In this document: in pieces, positions 18,801-26,316 of the stretch
How the letters are laid out: every line of letters starts with the position of its first letter
Position numbering within the stretch: the stretch's first letter is position 1
NCBI GenBank assembly: GCA_023402395.1
Contig: JAEYGI010000034.1
Location: 1-58,779 of the forward strand
Origin: Bacillota bacterium
GTDB taxonomy: Bacteria > Bacillota > UBA4882 > UBA8346
Length of the DNA: 58,779 bases
Direction of reading: 5' to 3'
Notes under the pieces: generated by a model
Databases searched by the model: none
Seen by the model: only the letters and a program-made list of their open reading frames with translations
Told to the model about the DNA's origin: nothing
Position numbers and translations under genes: made by a program

Positions 18801-19088
18801 TTACTCATCTTTTTTGATTACCAAATGACGAATGACATCGTCGTGGATACGCAGCAGGCGTTCCAGTTCCTGCGAGGCCTCACTTCCGGACTGGAAGGTC
18901 ATTAAAATATAATGCCCTTCGGTTTTGCCGGAAACCTCGAAGGCAAGACGGCGCTTGCCCCAGCGGTCGGTCTTCAGTATTTCACCGTTTCCGCTCTTGA
19001 CGACATCTTCGAATCGGGCGACCGTGGCTTCAATGGCCTCCTCTTCCAGTTCTGGCTTGAGGATGTACATTGCCTCGTAATTTCGCAC
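18801..19088 (-). CDS. rpsF: Small-subunit ribosomal protein S6
   Basis: A 95-residue S6 (MRNYEAMYILKPELEEEAIEA..., GKRRLAFEVSGKTEGHYILMTF, LRIHDDVIRHLVIKK). It is the first gene of the operon with ssb and rpsR. Transcription starts from the promoter at 19155-19183, and the leader at 19101-19143 can fold into an S6:S18-binding type structure that includes the SD. Confidence 0.97.
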   Translation of the reverse strand: MRNYEAMYILKPELEEEAIEATVARFEDVVKSGNGEILKTDRWGKRRLAFEVSGKTEGHYILMTFQSGSEASQELERLLRIHDDVIRHLVIKKDE

Positions 19089-19100
19089 CCGAATTCACCT

Positions 19101-19143
19101 CCTCCCTACGGACTACCTCGGCTCCAAAAACGGAGCAGGGAAG
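19101..19143 (-). ncRNA. rpsF leader, S6:S18-type autoregulatory structure
   Basis: On the minus strand CTTCCCT (19143-19137) pairs with AGGGAGG (19107-19101), enclosing the hairpin GCTCC/GGAGC (19136-19132 with 19125-19121) and an internal strand containing CCG. The outer right arm merges into the SD GGAGGAGGTGA. The layout agrees with the known S6:S18-binding leader found before rpsF in many bacteria. The match was made by eye, so a covariance search is needed. Confidence 0.6.
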
Positions 19144-19154
19144 TTACTGCAAAA

Positions 19155-19183
19155 TTATATCACTCCACCGGGACAGGTTCAAG
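19155..19183 (-). promoter_or_regulatory. Sigma-A promoter of rpsF-ssb-rpsR
   Basis: On the minus strand TTGAAC (19183-19178) and TATAAT (19160-19155) are 17 bases apart. Confidence 0.75.
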
Positions 19184-19195
19184 TTTCTTTTTAGA

Positions 19196-19338
19196 TATGT
19201 CGCAATAAGTTTTTTGAACGTCGCCAATATTGCGACATATTTTCCCTAATTCATAAGTTGAAATAAACACTGACGCTCCCCTTTCCCAGCCATGCTTTAG
19301 GGATGGGGAAGCTTATTCAAAATTTATTTCAACTTATA
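19196..19338. repeat. Dispersed two-stem element, copy 2 (before rpsF)
   Basis: Stem 1 is 19196-19208 with 19229-19241 (13 perfect pairs, ATATGTCGCAATA). Stem 2 is 19254-19268 with 19324-19338 (15 perfect pairs, ATAAGTTGAAATAAA), enclosing a C-rich/G-rich inner hairpin (CCCC...GGGG). The whole is about 143 bp and fills the gap between the DUF951 gene and the rpsF promoter. A related copy is at 55661-55803 and a partial one at 17042-17122. It may be a MITE-like element or an RNA gene. Confidence 0.75.
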
Positions 19339-19342
19339 TAGT

Positions 19343-19558
19343 TTATTTTCCGTCATCGGCCATTGTCGCCGGAAACATCGACTTGATCACGCTCTTTACC
19401 GCCCGTTCGAACTGGGGCCTGGGCACCATCACGACCCGGCCGCATTTGACGCATTTCATCCGGAAATCCATCCCCACCCGCAGCACTTCCCAGTCGGTTC
19501 CACCGCAGGGATGGACCTTTCGCAACCGGACGATATCACCCACATAATATTTGACCAT
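19343..19558 (-). CDS. DUF951 family protein
   Basis: A 71-residue protein, MVKYYVGDIVRLRKVHPCGGTDWEVLRVGMDFRMKCVKCGRVVMV..., with a conserved HPCGG and CxxC that could bind zinc. DUF951 proteins are small, widespread in Firmicutes and often next to mscS or rpsF, as here. The ATG at 19558 with GCAGGTGA is chosen; the frame runs 32 codons further upstream into mscS. The starts and stops of mscS and this gene are 1 base apart, indicating coupling. Confidence 0.88.
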   Translation of the reverse strand: MVKYYVGDIVRLRKVHPCGGTDWEVLRVGMDFRMKCVKCGRVVMVPRPQFERAVKSVIKSMFPATMADDGK

Positions 19559-19559
19559 T

Positions 19560-20399
19560 TCAATCACCTGCTTTCCGGCATAAAGCGGCCGGCGGCTTGA
19601 TTCCGGCGCCGTTAAACCGTTCGATGATGAACTGCCGGAGCTCGCGTTCGGCACTCCATTGTTGTTCGGAAGGGGTACGCGCTAAGATCCGCAGCATGAT
19701 TCCGGCATCGGTCATCCCTTGGATCCCCAGCAACGAGGCGGGTTCAATCAGCTCCGGATGATTGCGGTTATATTCGGCCAAACAGTCCCGGAGCAGGGTG
19801 TTCACCACGGAAAGATCGTTGTCATACGCGATCGGAACGTCAACCAGGGCCAGCATTGGCCCGCTATTATAATTGGTAACGTTCTCGATTTTGCCGTTGG
19901 GTATGATATGCAGACCGCCGCCAAAGTCCCGGACCTTAGTGACCCGGAGTCCAATCTCCTCCACTTTACCGGTAATACCGGCGATGCTGACCCGGTCTCC
20001 GACTTGAAATTGATCTTCCATTAAAATAAAAAATCCGGTGATTACGTCCCGCACCAGGCTTTGGGCGCCGAAAGCCACCGCCACTCCGGCGATTCCGGCG
20101 GTCGTCAGCACCGATTCGACCGGAACCCCGAATAACTGGAGGATGGTTACGGCGGCGATAAAATACACCACGTATCGGACCATGCTCCGGAGCAGGGCTT
20201 CAAGGGTGTTGGCCCTCCGTTCGTCCAGTCTCCCTTGCAAATGCCGAATCTTAAAGATCCGTGCGACCAGTTTGTTGAAGATAATCATGCCGAGGCGGGC
20301 CAGCGCCATGATGACCACAATCTGAAATAACTTGAAAAAAACTGTTTCCAAATCCAACCGTTCCAAAATTCGTGCCACCAGTAAGTTAACGTATTTCAA
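19560..20399 (-). CDS. mscS: Small-conductance mechanosensitive channel (MscS family)
   Basis: About 279 residues with three membrane segments. The pore helix and beta domain follow: GIAGVAVAFGAQSLVRDVITGFFILMEDQFQVGDRVSIAGITGKVEEIGLRVTKVRDFGG and the IPNGKI motif. These are diagnostic of MscS-type channels that open on osmotic downshift. The TTG at 20399 has GGAGG six bases upstream and overlaps the end of lipM by 14 bases; the in-frame ATG at 20432 has no SD. Confidence 0.9.
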   Translation of the reverse strand: MKYVNLLVARILERLDLETVFFKLFQIVVIMALARLGMIIFNKLVARIFKIRHLQGRLDERRANTLEALLRSMVRYVVYFIAAVTILQLFGVPVESVLTTAGIAGVAVAFGAQSLVRDVITGFFILMEDQFQVGDRVSIAGITGKVEEIGLRVTKVRDFGGGLHIIPNGKIENVTNYNSGPMLALVDVPIAYDNDLSVVNTLLRDCLAEYNRNHPELIEPASLLGIQGMTDAGIMLRILARTPSEQQWSAERELRQFIIERFNGAGIKPPAALCRKAGD

Positions 20400-21234
20400 T
20401 CGCGGCCTCCGGAAAGGCGTCCCGGAGTTCATTGACGCCGCGTCGGTAAGTCCACTCCGGATTGGCGTATTTTTGACTCATCAAGCGGTCGGCCCGCTCG
20501 CGCTCGACCGGCGAAAGCGTTCCGGTTTGAAATTCAATTCGGTACAAATCGGTAAAGGCGGCGACAATCCTCCCGGCCAACTCGTCCGGGGATATGGACC
20601 GTCCCAATCCGGCGAAAGAAATCACTTTTCGTTCCAGCTCGTCTTCAAGCGCGGGGCCGGTCGCGGCCGTTTTCAGCAGCGACCCCAGTTGGGCGGGGGA
20701 GAAGCTCAGCAGGATCGAGCCGTGTTGCAAAAAAGACCCGGATTTCCGGTATTGGGCGCTTCCCACCAGCTTTCGCGAGTCCACGGTCAATTCGTACCAG
20801 GAAGGCGCCTCAAAACAAGCGCCCGACCGGGCGTGCCGCGGCGCTCCCGTTGCGTGTAACGACACCGTAATGCCGTAAGTCTGAAACGCCCCGGCCAAGG
20901 CCTTGGAAATATAAAGGTACGAATCGCGCAACCCGTCGGGCAGTCCGTCACGGACGCCGGCAACCACGGTATAGGTGAGTTCCCGGTCATGAAGCACGGC
21001 CCGCCCTCCGGTGGTCCGCCGCACCAGCCCATACCCCAACTCGCGCAAGCGGTCGAGCCGGATCTCCCGTTCCAGATCCTGAAAATAGCCCACCGATAAC
21101 GTGGCCGGATCCCATCCGAAAAAACGGAGGGTTGGCGGCACGCCGCCTTCCAGATAGGTCTGGAAGATGGCTTCGTCCACCGCCATATTCCAGGCCGGAT
21201 TGCCGATCGCGTACGGGAGCAGCCGCCAGCCCAT
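20386..21234 (-). CDS. lipM: Octanoyltransferase LipM / lipoate-protein ligase family
   Basis: A 282-residue biotin/lipoate A/B-type transferase. RRTTGGRAVLHDRELTYTVV and the catalytic-type Cys in ACFEAPSWYELTV, with KLVGSAQYRKSGSFLQHGSILL, match LipM, which moves octanoate from ACP to GcvH. Classical LplA lacks the Cys, so LipM is favoured. The gene follows gcvH directly, with no gap, so the acceptor protein and its modifying enzyme are made together. Confidence 0.85.
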   Translation of the reverse strand: MGWRLLPYAIGNPAWNMAVDEAIFQTYLEGGVPPTLRFFGWDPATLSVGYFQDLEREIRLDRLRELGYGLVRRTTGGRAVLHDRELTYTVVAGVRDGLPDGLRDSYLYISKALAGAFQTYGITVSLHATGAPRHARSGACFEAPSWYELTVDSRKLVGSAQYRKSGSFLQHGSILLSFSPAQLGSLLKTAATGPALEDELERKVISFAGLGRSISPDELAGRIVAAFTDLYRIEFQTGTLSPVERERADRLMSQKYANPEWTYRRGVNELRDAFPEAAIEIR

Positions 21235-21612
21235 TTATTGTCCGATCATGGCGGCATAGTCGGCGGAACTCAGCAGCTCTTCCAGTTCCTTCTTATTCTC
21301 AACTTCAATCTTGACGATCCATCCTTTATTGAAGGGATCCTGGTTTACCAATTCGGGGCTGTGTTCAAGGGTGTCGTTGACCTCCAGCACTTCTCCGCTG
21401 ACCGGAGCGAAGATCTCCGAGACCGCTTTCACCGACTCAATGGTGGCCATGGGATTCCCGGCCGTAACCTTTTCATTCAATGACGGGAGATCCACGAAGA
21501 CCACATCACCCAATTCATTCTGGGCGTAATCGGTAATTCCGACAATGACCCGGTCTCCATCGACCTTTACCCATTCATGTTCGCGGGTATACTTTAAATC
21601 CTTCGGCAACAA
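21235..21612 (-). CDS. gcvH: Glycine cleavage system H protein
   Basis: A 126-residue lipoyl carrier. The lipoylated Lys is in IESVKAVSEI, and YTREHEWVKVDGDRVIVGITDYAQNELGDVVFVDLP is the family N-terminus. The start is a TTG at 21612 with AAAGGAGG eight bases upstream; the frame extends ten codons more without an SD. No gcvT or gcvP is nearby. In Bacillus, GcvH is also the relay for lipoyl assembly, which fits the adjacent lipM. Confidence 0.95.
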   Translation of the reverse strand: MLPKDLKYTREHEWVKVDGDRVIVGITDYAQNELGDVVFVDLPSLNEKVTAGNPMATIESVKAVSEIFAPVSGEVLEVNDTLEHSPELVNQDPFNKGWIVKIEVENKKELEELLSSADYAAMIGQ

Positions 21613-21884
21613 GATGATTACCTCCTTTTGCAAATCACTCAAATCTTTTTCGACGATCCGGAAAACATTCCTGCTCTTTTTGTCGATTCGGTGAATTTTA
21701 TTTCCTCAAGAATCACCGGTATTGTCCATTAGACATATGATGTACTGATTTCCGGCCGGGAAGGGGGATATTGTCGCTTGTTCAGTCTGATGAAGGCCAT
21801 TTTGGATCCGATTTTAAAAAAGAGAGGAAAGACCATGATCCTGATTTGGCGCAAAACCAAAACGGAGCATTAGATTCCGCTAAA
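21613..21884. other. Intergenic region upstream of gcvH
   Basis: No clear gene. A 12-codon reading frame at about 21836-21874 on the plus strand follows AGAGAGGAAAG but leads nowhere. No glycine riboswitch was recognised. Confidence 0.35.
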
Positions 21885-21908
21885 AAACCATGGCCGATAC
21901 CATGGTTT
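21885..21908 (-). terminator. Terminator after the hypothetical gene at 21932
   Basis: AAACCATGG and CCATGGTTT flank six bases; on the minus strand TTTAGC follows, and T-rich sequence is present on both sides. Confidence 0.7.
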
Positions 21909-21931
21909 ATTTTATGGTCTTTTCCCGCTCC

Positions 21932-22198
21932 TTAATCACCTAAAAATAAGTTGGGGCGCTCCTTGTAACCCCGCTCGCCGGCGGCTCCGGCTTCCGGCTT
22001 TTTCGGCCGGCCGGGATGGGCCGGTGAATCATCGCCCACATTTTGCCAGACCGCCATCTCCAGCAGCCAACCGCCGTCCTCGCTCCGTTCCCGGGCGATT
22101 TGAATCAGTGCCTTATTCCGCTCGGAAACGGTCGGGCCAAATACGGCCCGGTATAGCAAACCACGATGCTTCAGTCGCGTCGCTTTCCTGGAAGCCAT
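21932..22198 (-). CDS. Hypothetical protein, 88 residues
   Basis: I do not recognise a family. The N-terminal half is basic (MASRKATRLKHRGLLYRAVF) followed by SERNKALIQIARERSEDGGWLLEMAVWQNV. The C-terminal half is rich in Pro, Gly and Glu and probably disordered. GGAGGGCGGGGAG precedes the ATG at 22198, and a terminator follows the stop, so it is likely a real monocistronic gene. Confidence 0.6.
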   Translation of the reverse strand: MASRKATRLKHRGLLYRAVFGPTVSERNKALIQIARERSEDGGWLLEMAVWQNVGDDSPAHPGRPKKPEAGAAGERGYKERPNLFLGD

Positions 22199-22440
22199 CG
22201 ACTCCCCGCCCTCCAAAATTTACATCGGCTGGAACACGCCACAACTACACCATTGACAAGTTTTACAGGAATAATACCTCTGAAAATAAAGGATTTCAGG
22301 ATATTGGCGACGAATTGGTTCACCAATTTTGAAATAAATCACGTTAAAAGCCATGTGATAATGTCCAATGATCGACGTTAGCCTTGCTTTTAAATGCGCC
22401 AATCGTTGGTTCAAAAATTATTTTTTAAAGAAGGATGGAA

Positions 22441-23241
22441 ATGGCCGAGCCGCGACCGCCGCAAGAGACCGACCTGTTCGCCATAATTGGAAAAGCCGTG
22501 CTCTCTGGCGTCACCGGACTGGGAGAGGTGATGTTGCTTTATCTGAAAAGCATCAAAGCCATTCTCGGCCGGACCGTTTTCTGGAACAATACCTTTGCCC
22601 AGATGGAGATCATCGGGATCAAATCAATGCCGATTGTGACGATCATCTCCGTCTTCACCGGCATGGTCTTTTCCCTGCAGATCGCCAAGATCTTCGCTTC
22701 TTTCGGTCTCTCTTCCCAACTGGGACAAGGGCTGACGCTGGCCTTCGCCCGGGAACTGGCTCCGGTATTAACCGGCGTGGTGGTCGCCGGCCGGATCGGT
22801 TCCTCGATCGCGGCCGAGATCGGTTCGATGAAAGTTACCGAGCAGGTAGAAGCGTTGGAGGCCCTCTCCACCGACCCCATCGACTATCTGGTGGCGCCCC
22901 GGATCATCGCCGCTTCGCTGATGCTGCCGGTGCTGGTGGTATTCGCCGATCTGCTCGGGGTCACCGGCGGCTTGGCCGTGGCCGCCATCTACGCCAGCAT
23001 CCCCCCGACCGATTTCATCGACGGGGTGTTGACCTTCGTTACCTTCTGGGATTTTTTCGGCGGCGTCGTCAAGTCGGTCTTTTTTGGAATGATCATCGCC
23101 GGAGTCGGCACTTATAAAGGGCTGCGCACCGAAAACGGCGCGGTCGGAGTCGGCAAGGCCACCACCGAATCGGTGGTCACTTCGACCATTATTATTTTTA
23201 TACTCAATTATTTTCTATCGATGTTTTTATATAATCTTTGA
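22441..23241 (+). CDS. mlaE: MlaE-type lipid ABC permease
   Basis: A 266-residue permease of the MlaE/YrbE family, which with MlaF and MlaD moves phospholipids between membranes. Characteristic are GQGLTLAFARELAPVLTGVVVAGRIGSSIAAEIGSMKVTEQVEALEAL and five to six membrane segments. ATG 22441 has AAGAAGG six bases upstream; ATG 22435 is also in frame. It overlaps the mlaF leader. Such systems are typical of diderm bacteria. Confidence 0.93.
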   Translation: MAEPRPPQETDLFAIIGKAVLSGVTGLGEVMLLYLKSIKAILGRTVFWNNTFAQMEIIGIKSMPIVTIISVFTGMVFSLQIAKIFASFGLSSQLGQGLTLAFARELAPVLTGVVVAGRIGSSIAAEIGSMKVTEQVEALEALSTDPIDYLVAPRIIAASLMLPVLVVFADLLGVTGGLAVAAIYASIPPTDFIDGVLTFVTFWDFFGGVVKSVFFGMIIAGVGTYKGLRTENGAVGVGKATTESVVTSTIIIFILNYFLSMFLYNL

Positions 23242-23252
23242 GAGGTAAGCCC

Positions 23253-23987
23253 ATGATCTCCATGGTCAACCTAAGTTATGCCATTGACGGGCGCACGATC
23301 TTAAACCGGATCGGCCTCACGGTCGAACGAGGCGAGAATTTCGTGGTGATGGGGCCCAGCGGTTGCGGCAAAAGCACGCTGCTGCGCCTGATCATGGGCT
23401 TGATCGCGCCAACTTCGGGCTGGATCGAGATCGACGGGACCAATACCGTTTCCCTCACCAAGGAAGAATGGCGGGAAATCCGCCAGACCATGGGCATGGT
23501 TTTTCAATCCTCGGCCCTGTTCGATTCGTTGAATATCTATGACAACGTCGCATTCGGCCTCCGCCGCAAGGGCTTGGCCGAGCCCGAGATCCGGGAGCGG
23601 GTCTTCGAGACCCTCGCCATCGTCGGCCTGGAGCCGGACACCGCCTCCAAAATGCCGGCCGACCTCAGCGGCGGGATGAAAAAGCGGACCGCCATTGCCC
23701 GGGCCGTGGCGATCGCGCCGCCGATCCTGCTCTATGACGAGCCGACCACCGGCCTCGATCCGATCATCGCCGACACCATCAATGATTTGATCCGTGACCT
23801 CCAGCGTCAGCTGGGGATCACCTCGATCGTCGTCACCCATGACATCTTAAGCGCCCTCAAGGTCGCCGACCGCGTCGGCCTCCTCTATGAGGGCGATCTG
23901 GTGGAAGTGCGGCGCCGGGATGAGTTGAACGCCGTGACTCACCCGCTGTTCCGGCAATTTTTGAAAAATTACCGTTTGGATATTTAA
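23253..23987 (+). CDS. mlaF: MlaF-type lipid ABC ATPase
   Basis: A 244-residue ATPase. Walker A is GPSGCGKST, the signature is LSGGMKKRTAIARA (LSGGM with KKR is typical of MlaF/Mkl), and Walker B is ILLYDEPTTGLDP with VVTHD. It works with the MlaE permease upstream and MlaD downstream. GAGAGGTAAG precedes the ATG at 23253, so the in-frame TTG at 23238 is unlikely. Confidence 0.94.
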   Translation: MISMVNLSYAIDGRTILNRIGLTVERGENFVVMGPSGCGKSTLLRLIMGLIAPTSGWIEIDGTNTVSLTKEEWREIRQTMGMVFQSSALFDSLNIYDNVAFGLRRKGLAEPEIRERVFETLAIVGLEPDTASKMPADLSGGMKKRTAIARAVAIAPPILLYDEPTTGLDPIIADTINDLIRDLQRQLGITSIVVTHDILSALKVADRVGLLYEGDLVEVRRRDELNAVTHPLFRQFLKNYRLDI

Positions 23988-24103
23988 TCGTGTTGCGATA
24001 AACCCAGGCCTTTGACCGGGCGGTACGCCGAAGCTCACTAAAATAAGTGATAAAGTCAATCAAAGATCCAGCACCTCGTCATAGACTTTATCACACGGCG
24101 TTT
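23988..24103 (+). repeat. GATAAAGTC element, copy A (inside mla operon)
   Basis: A GC-rich hairpin segment (AACCCAGGCC...) is followed by GTGATAAAGTC (24047-24057), a 26-base loop, and its perfect inverse (24084-24094). Copy B follows directly in tandem. The element separates mlaF from mlaD in the same orientation. Confidence 0.75.
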
Positions 24104-24238
24104 AGAAACGTTGTGCTAAACCCAAGGCCTTCGGCCGGGGCTACGCACAAAAGCTCAGAAAAGCAAGTGATAAAGTCAATTTTTAAGTGATTTCGGCAAG
24201 AAGATTACCGTTTCAAGGACTTTATCACCTGGCTTTTA
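24104..24238 (+). repeat. GATAAAGTC element, copy B (inside mla operon)
   Basis: Same design as copy A: hairpin AACCCAAGGCC/GGCCGGGG, then AAAGC...AGCAAGTGATAAAGTC (24167-24177) and its inverse (24218-24228) followed by GGCTTTT. The loop (40 bases) differs completely from copy A while the arms are identical, which points to selection on pairing. A third copy lies at 53640-53782 on the other strand. Confidence 0.75.
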
Positions 24239-24253
24239 GTGGGGGGAGAAGAA

Positions 24254-25684
24254 ATGCTTTTGAATAAACCCGAAACCAGGGTGGGGGTCTTTGCTTTAAC
24301 CGCCTTGGCGGCCATGATCGGCCTTTTCCTGTGGCTGAGCGGTTCCCAACTGTTGCAGCGGGGCTACCGGGTCGAAGCCGAATTTAAGCGGATCGAGGGA
24401 CTGCGCCCCGGCGCTCCGGTCAAATTTACCGGGGTGGACGTCGGTCGGGTTTCGGAGATCTACTTCGATAACATGAAAGTCATTGTGGTCATGCGCATCC
24501 AGTCCGAATTCAAAGTGGATCATTTGGCCAAGGCGGTGATCGCCAGCAACGGAGTAGTCGGTGATAAATTCGTGGAACTGTCGCCGCTCGACCCCGGGGA
24601 AAAACCGCTGAAGAACGGCAGAATCGCCGGCATGGAACCGGTGAGCATGGATCAACTGTATTATTCGGTCTATGATGTTATCGCCTCCATCCAGGAGATC
24701 GCCGACTCGCTCAAGTCGCTCACCGGTGATCCCGAATTGGCCCGCTCCTTAAAGAACTCGCTTCGTAATATCGAACGGCTTTCGTCCAATGTGCAAAAAC
24801 TCTCCGAGCAATTCGACGAGATCGATCTCCCCGCGTTCTTCACGCGGCTCGACAATGTCGTAGCTGTTGCCGAGCGGCTGGCCCAGAACAATGAGACCCA
24901 GCTCAATGAGTTCGTCCAGAACATCAATACCGCGTCGGTCCAATTGCTTCAGGCCACTCTGACCGCAAACAAATTCCTGCAGGAAGCGGACGCCGGAGGC
25001 CAGTTAGGCGGCGATCTCCGTCAGACCATGGCCAGCGCCCAGAAAATCGCCGCCAACCTGGAAAAATTCTCAACGCTGCTCGCCAACAGGGAAAATGAGG
25101 TTGACCAATTGCTGGCCGACGCCCATCAGACCATGATCGCCATCACCGAAGCGGCCCAAAGCGTCAACCGCGCCGTCAACCAACTCACCTCCGGCGAAGG
25201 CGGACTTACCAATATTCAGGAGACCGTCACCCAGGTAAATCACTTGTCCAGCCAAGTCAACGAGTATATCGATAAAATCAACCAGATCTCCGTCAAGAAC
25301 TCGGCCGGCGCCGGATATCTCAAGGACAGCGGCTTCAGCGTCGATTACCGGATGGACTTGACGCTCAACCCCAAGGACGGCCTGATCCTCGGCGTGGCGG
25401 ACATCGGCGTCGAAAATCTGGCCACGCTCCAGTATGCGCGGACCGGTCCCAACTTTACCGGCCGGGCCGGACTATACAAGAACGAATTCGGAGTCGGCCT
25501 CGATTATTCGGCCACACCCAATTGGTCGCTGGGCGTAGACGTTTGGGACACCCAATCGGCCAAGGCCGGGCTCTCCACTTCGTTGCGTCTCGGCGGCGAT
25601 TGGCGGCTGGGGTTATCGGGCTCTACGTCGCTGGAGGAAGACGATGAAGAGAGTTGGGATTGCAAGCTATGGAAACAGTTCTAG
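24254..25684 (+). CDS. mlaD: MlaD-type MCE protein with long coiled coil and beta-rich C-terminus
   Basis: A 476-residue MCE protein. A membrane anchor (about 9-28) is followed by the MCE domain (YRVEAEFKRIEGLRPGAPVKFTGVDVGRV...), about 220 residues of helical/coiled-coil sequence, and a C-terminal part of about 120 residues. That last part has alternating Tyr/Leu/Gly beta-strand character and ends KLWKQF with terminal Phe. In Negativicutes a MlaD fused to an outer-membrane beta-barrel bridges the envelope; this layout looks the same. The ATG at 24254 has GGGGGGAG upstream. The two tandem repeat elements lie just before it. Confidence 0.88.
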   Translation: MLLNKPETRVGVFALTALAAMIGLFLWLSGSQLLQRGYRVEAEFKRIEGLRPGAPVKFTGVDVGRVSEIYFDNMKVIVVMRIQSEFKVDHLAKAVIASNGVVGDKFVELSPLDPGEKPLKNGRIAGMEPVSMDQLYYSVYDVIASIQEIADSLKSLTGDPELARSLKNSLRNIERLSSNVQKLSEQFDEIDLPAFFTRLDNVVAVAERLAQNNETQLNEFVQNINTASVQLLQATLTANKFLQEADAGGQLGGDLRQTMASAQKIAANLEKFSTLLANRENEVDQLLADAHQTMIAITEAAQSVNRAVNQLTSGEGGLTNIQETVTQVNHLSSQVNEYIDKINQISVKNSAGAGYLKDSGFSVDYRMDLTLNPKDGLILGVADIGVENLATLQYARTGPNFTGRAGLYKNEFGVGLDYSATPNWSLGVDVWDTQSAKAGLSTSLRLGGDWRLGLSGSTSLEEDDEESWDCKLWKQF

Positions 25685-25697
25685 TATAATGGCGTGA

Positions 25698-25727
25698 ACG
25701 AAGCGGCTCCCAGGAGCCGCTTCGTTG
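25698..25727 (+). terminator. Hairpin after mlaD
   Basis: AACGAAGCGGCT pairs perfectly with AGCCGCTTCGTT across six bases. No U-run follows, so it may act as a 3' end-stabilising structure or a weak terminator. Confidence 0.6.
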
Positions 25728-25828
25728 ATCCAATCCCCATTTTAAAGAGACCGTTATCCGGGCTTCATCGGACGGAAATCTTGGGGAGGTATAATGAGGT
25801 CAATGAAAGCGGAAGTGAGGTGAGCGGG

Positions 25829-25915
25829 ATGAATGACAGCTTTGAACTGATGGCGTTTTGGATTTTGAAAAACGCGGAAAAGCAAAACCGGAGAGACCGT
25901 GAAGCGAGAAAGTAA
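25829..25915 (+). CDS. Small protein, 28 residues
   Basis: MNDSFELMAFWILKNAEKQ... ends in a very basic tail (NRRDREARK). GAGGTGAGCGGG directly precedes the ATG, and the stop codon lies in the loop of a terminator hairpin, so the gene is framed by its own signals. The frame is open upstream to 25694 but without an SD. It has a hydrophobic N-terminal half and may associate with the membrane. No family recognised. Confidence 0.5.
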   Translation: MNDSFELMAFWILKNAEKQNRRDREARK

Positions 25916-25930
25916 CTTCACGGTTTTTCT
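25896..25930 (+). terminator. Terminator of the 28-residue gene
   Basis: ACCGTGAAG pairs with CTTCACGGT, followed by TTTTTCTTT. Confidence 0.85.
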
Positions 25931-25974
25931 TTAGCTGCTGTTTGAGTCGTGATTAGGCTTCCCCGAAATCTACC

Positions 25975-26316
25975 TTACGGAACCTCAAGTTCTTCCCCGC
26001 GTTTGATCCGATCCACCCAATCAGCTAGGCGGAGTCCGTCGATCAACCCCTGCCGGTAAATCAGTTCGTTCTCCCATCTCGCAAGGGTATTGGCCGTGCT
26101 TTCGTAATCCAGGAAGAATTGTTGCACCGCCGGGTCAAGCTGTTCCATCAGCCGGTCCATGGCCTGACCCATCTCCGCGTCAAGGCGGGTGAACTCCGGG
26201 TCGGACCGGAGCAGCTTTTCGTAGCATTCCATGACGCGGCCGAGGATGAAGTCGTTGAACAAAACGGGCCAGGGCTTGAGCATGGGACACTTGATCATCC
26301 GTGGCAGCGGGTGCAT
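25975..26316 (-). CDS. Hypothetical protein, paralogue of the gene at 26668
   Basis: A 113-residue helical protein with no family I can name. Its C-terminal third (ENELIYRQGLIDGLRLADWVDRI) closely resembles the same region of the protein encoded at 26668 (SQELIYRRGLEDGAELIRILT). Both have a central acidic helical part and a preceding YxxxF/L-type segment. The start is uncertain since no good SD precedes the ATG. A strongly structured spacer of 350 bases separates the two. Confidence 0.6.
   Translation of the reverse strand: MHPLPRMIKCPMLKPWPVLFNDFILGRVMECYEKLLRSDPEFTRLDAEMGQAMDRLMEQLDPAVQQFFLDYESTANTLARWENELIYRQGLIDGLRLADWVDRIKRGEELEVP

Noticed and set aside
21836..21874. 12-codon leader-peptide-like frame after AGAGAGG
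   Set aside because: No regulated gene follows on the plus strand; the next element is a terminator for a minus-strand gene.
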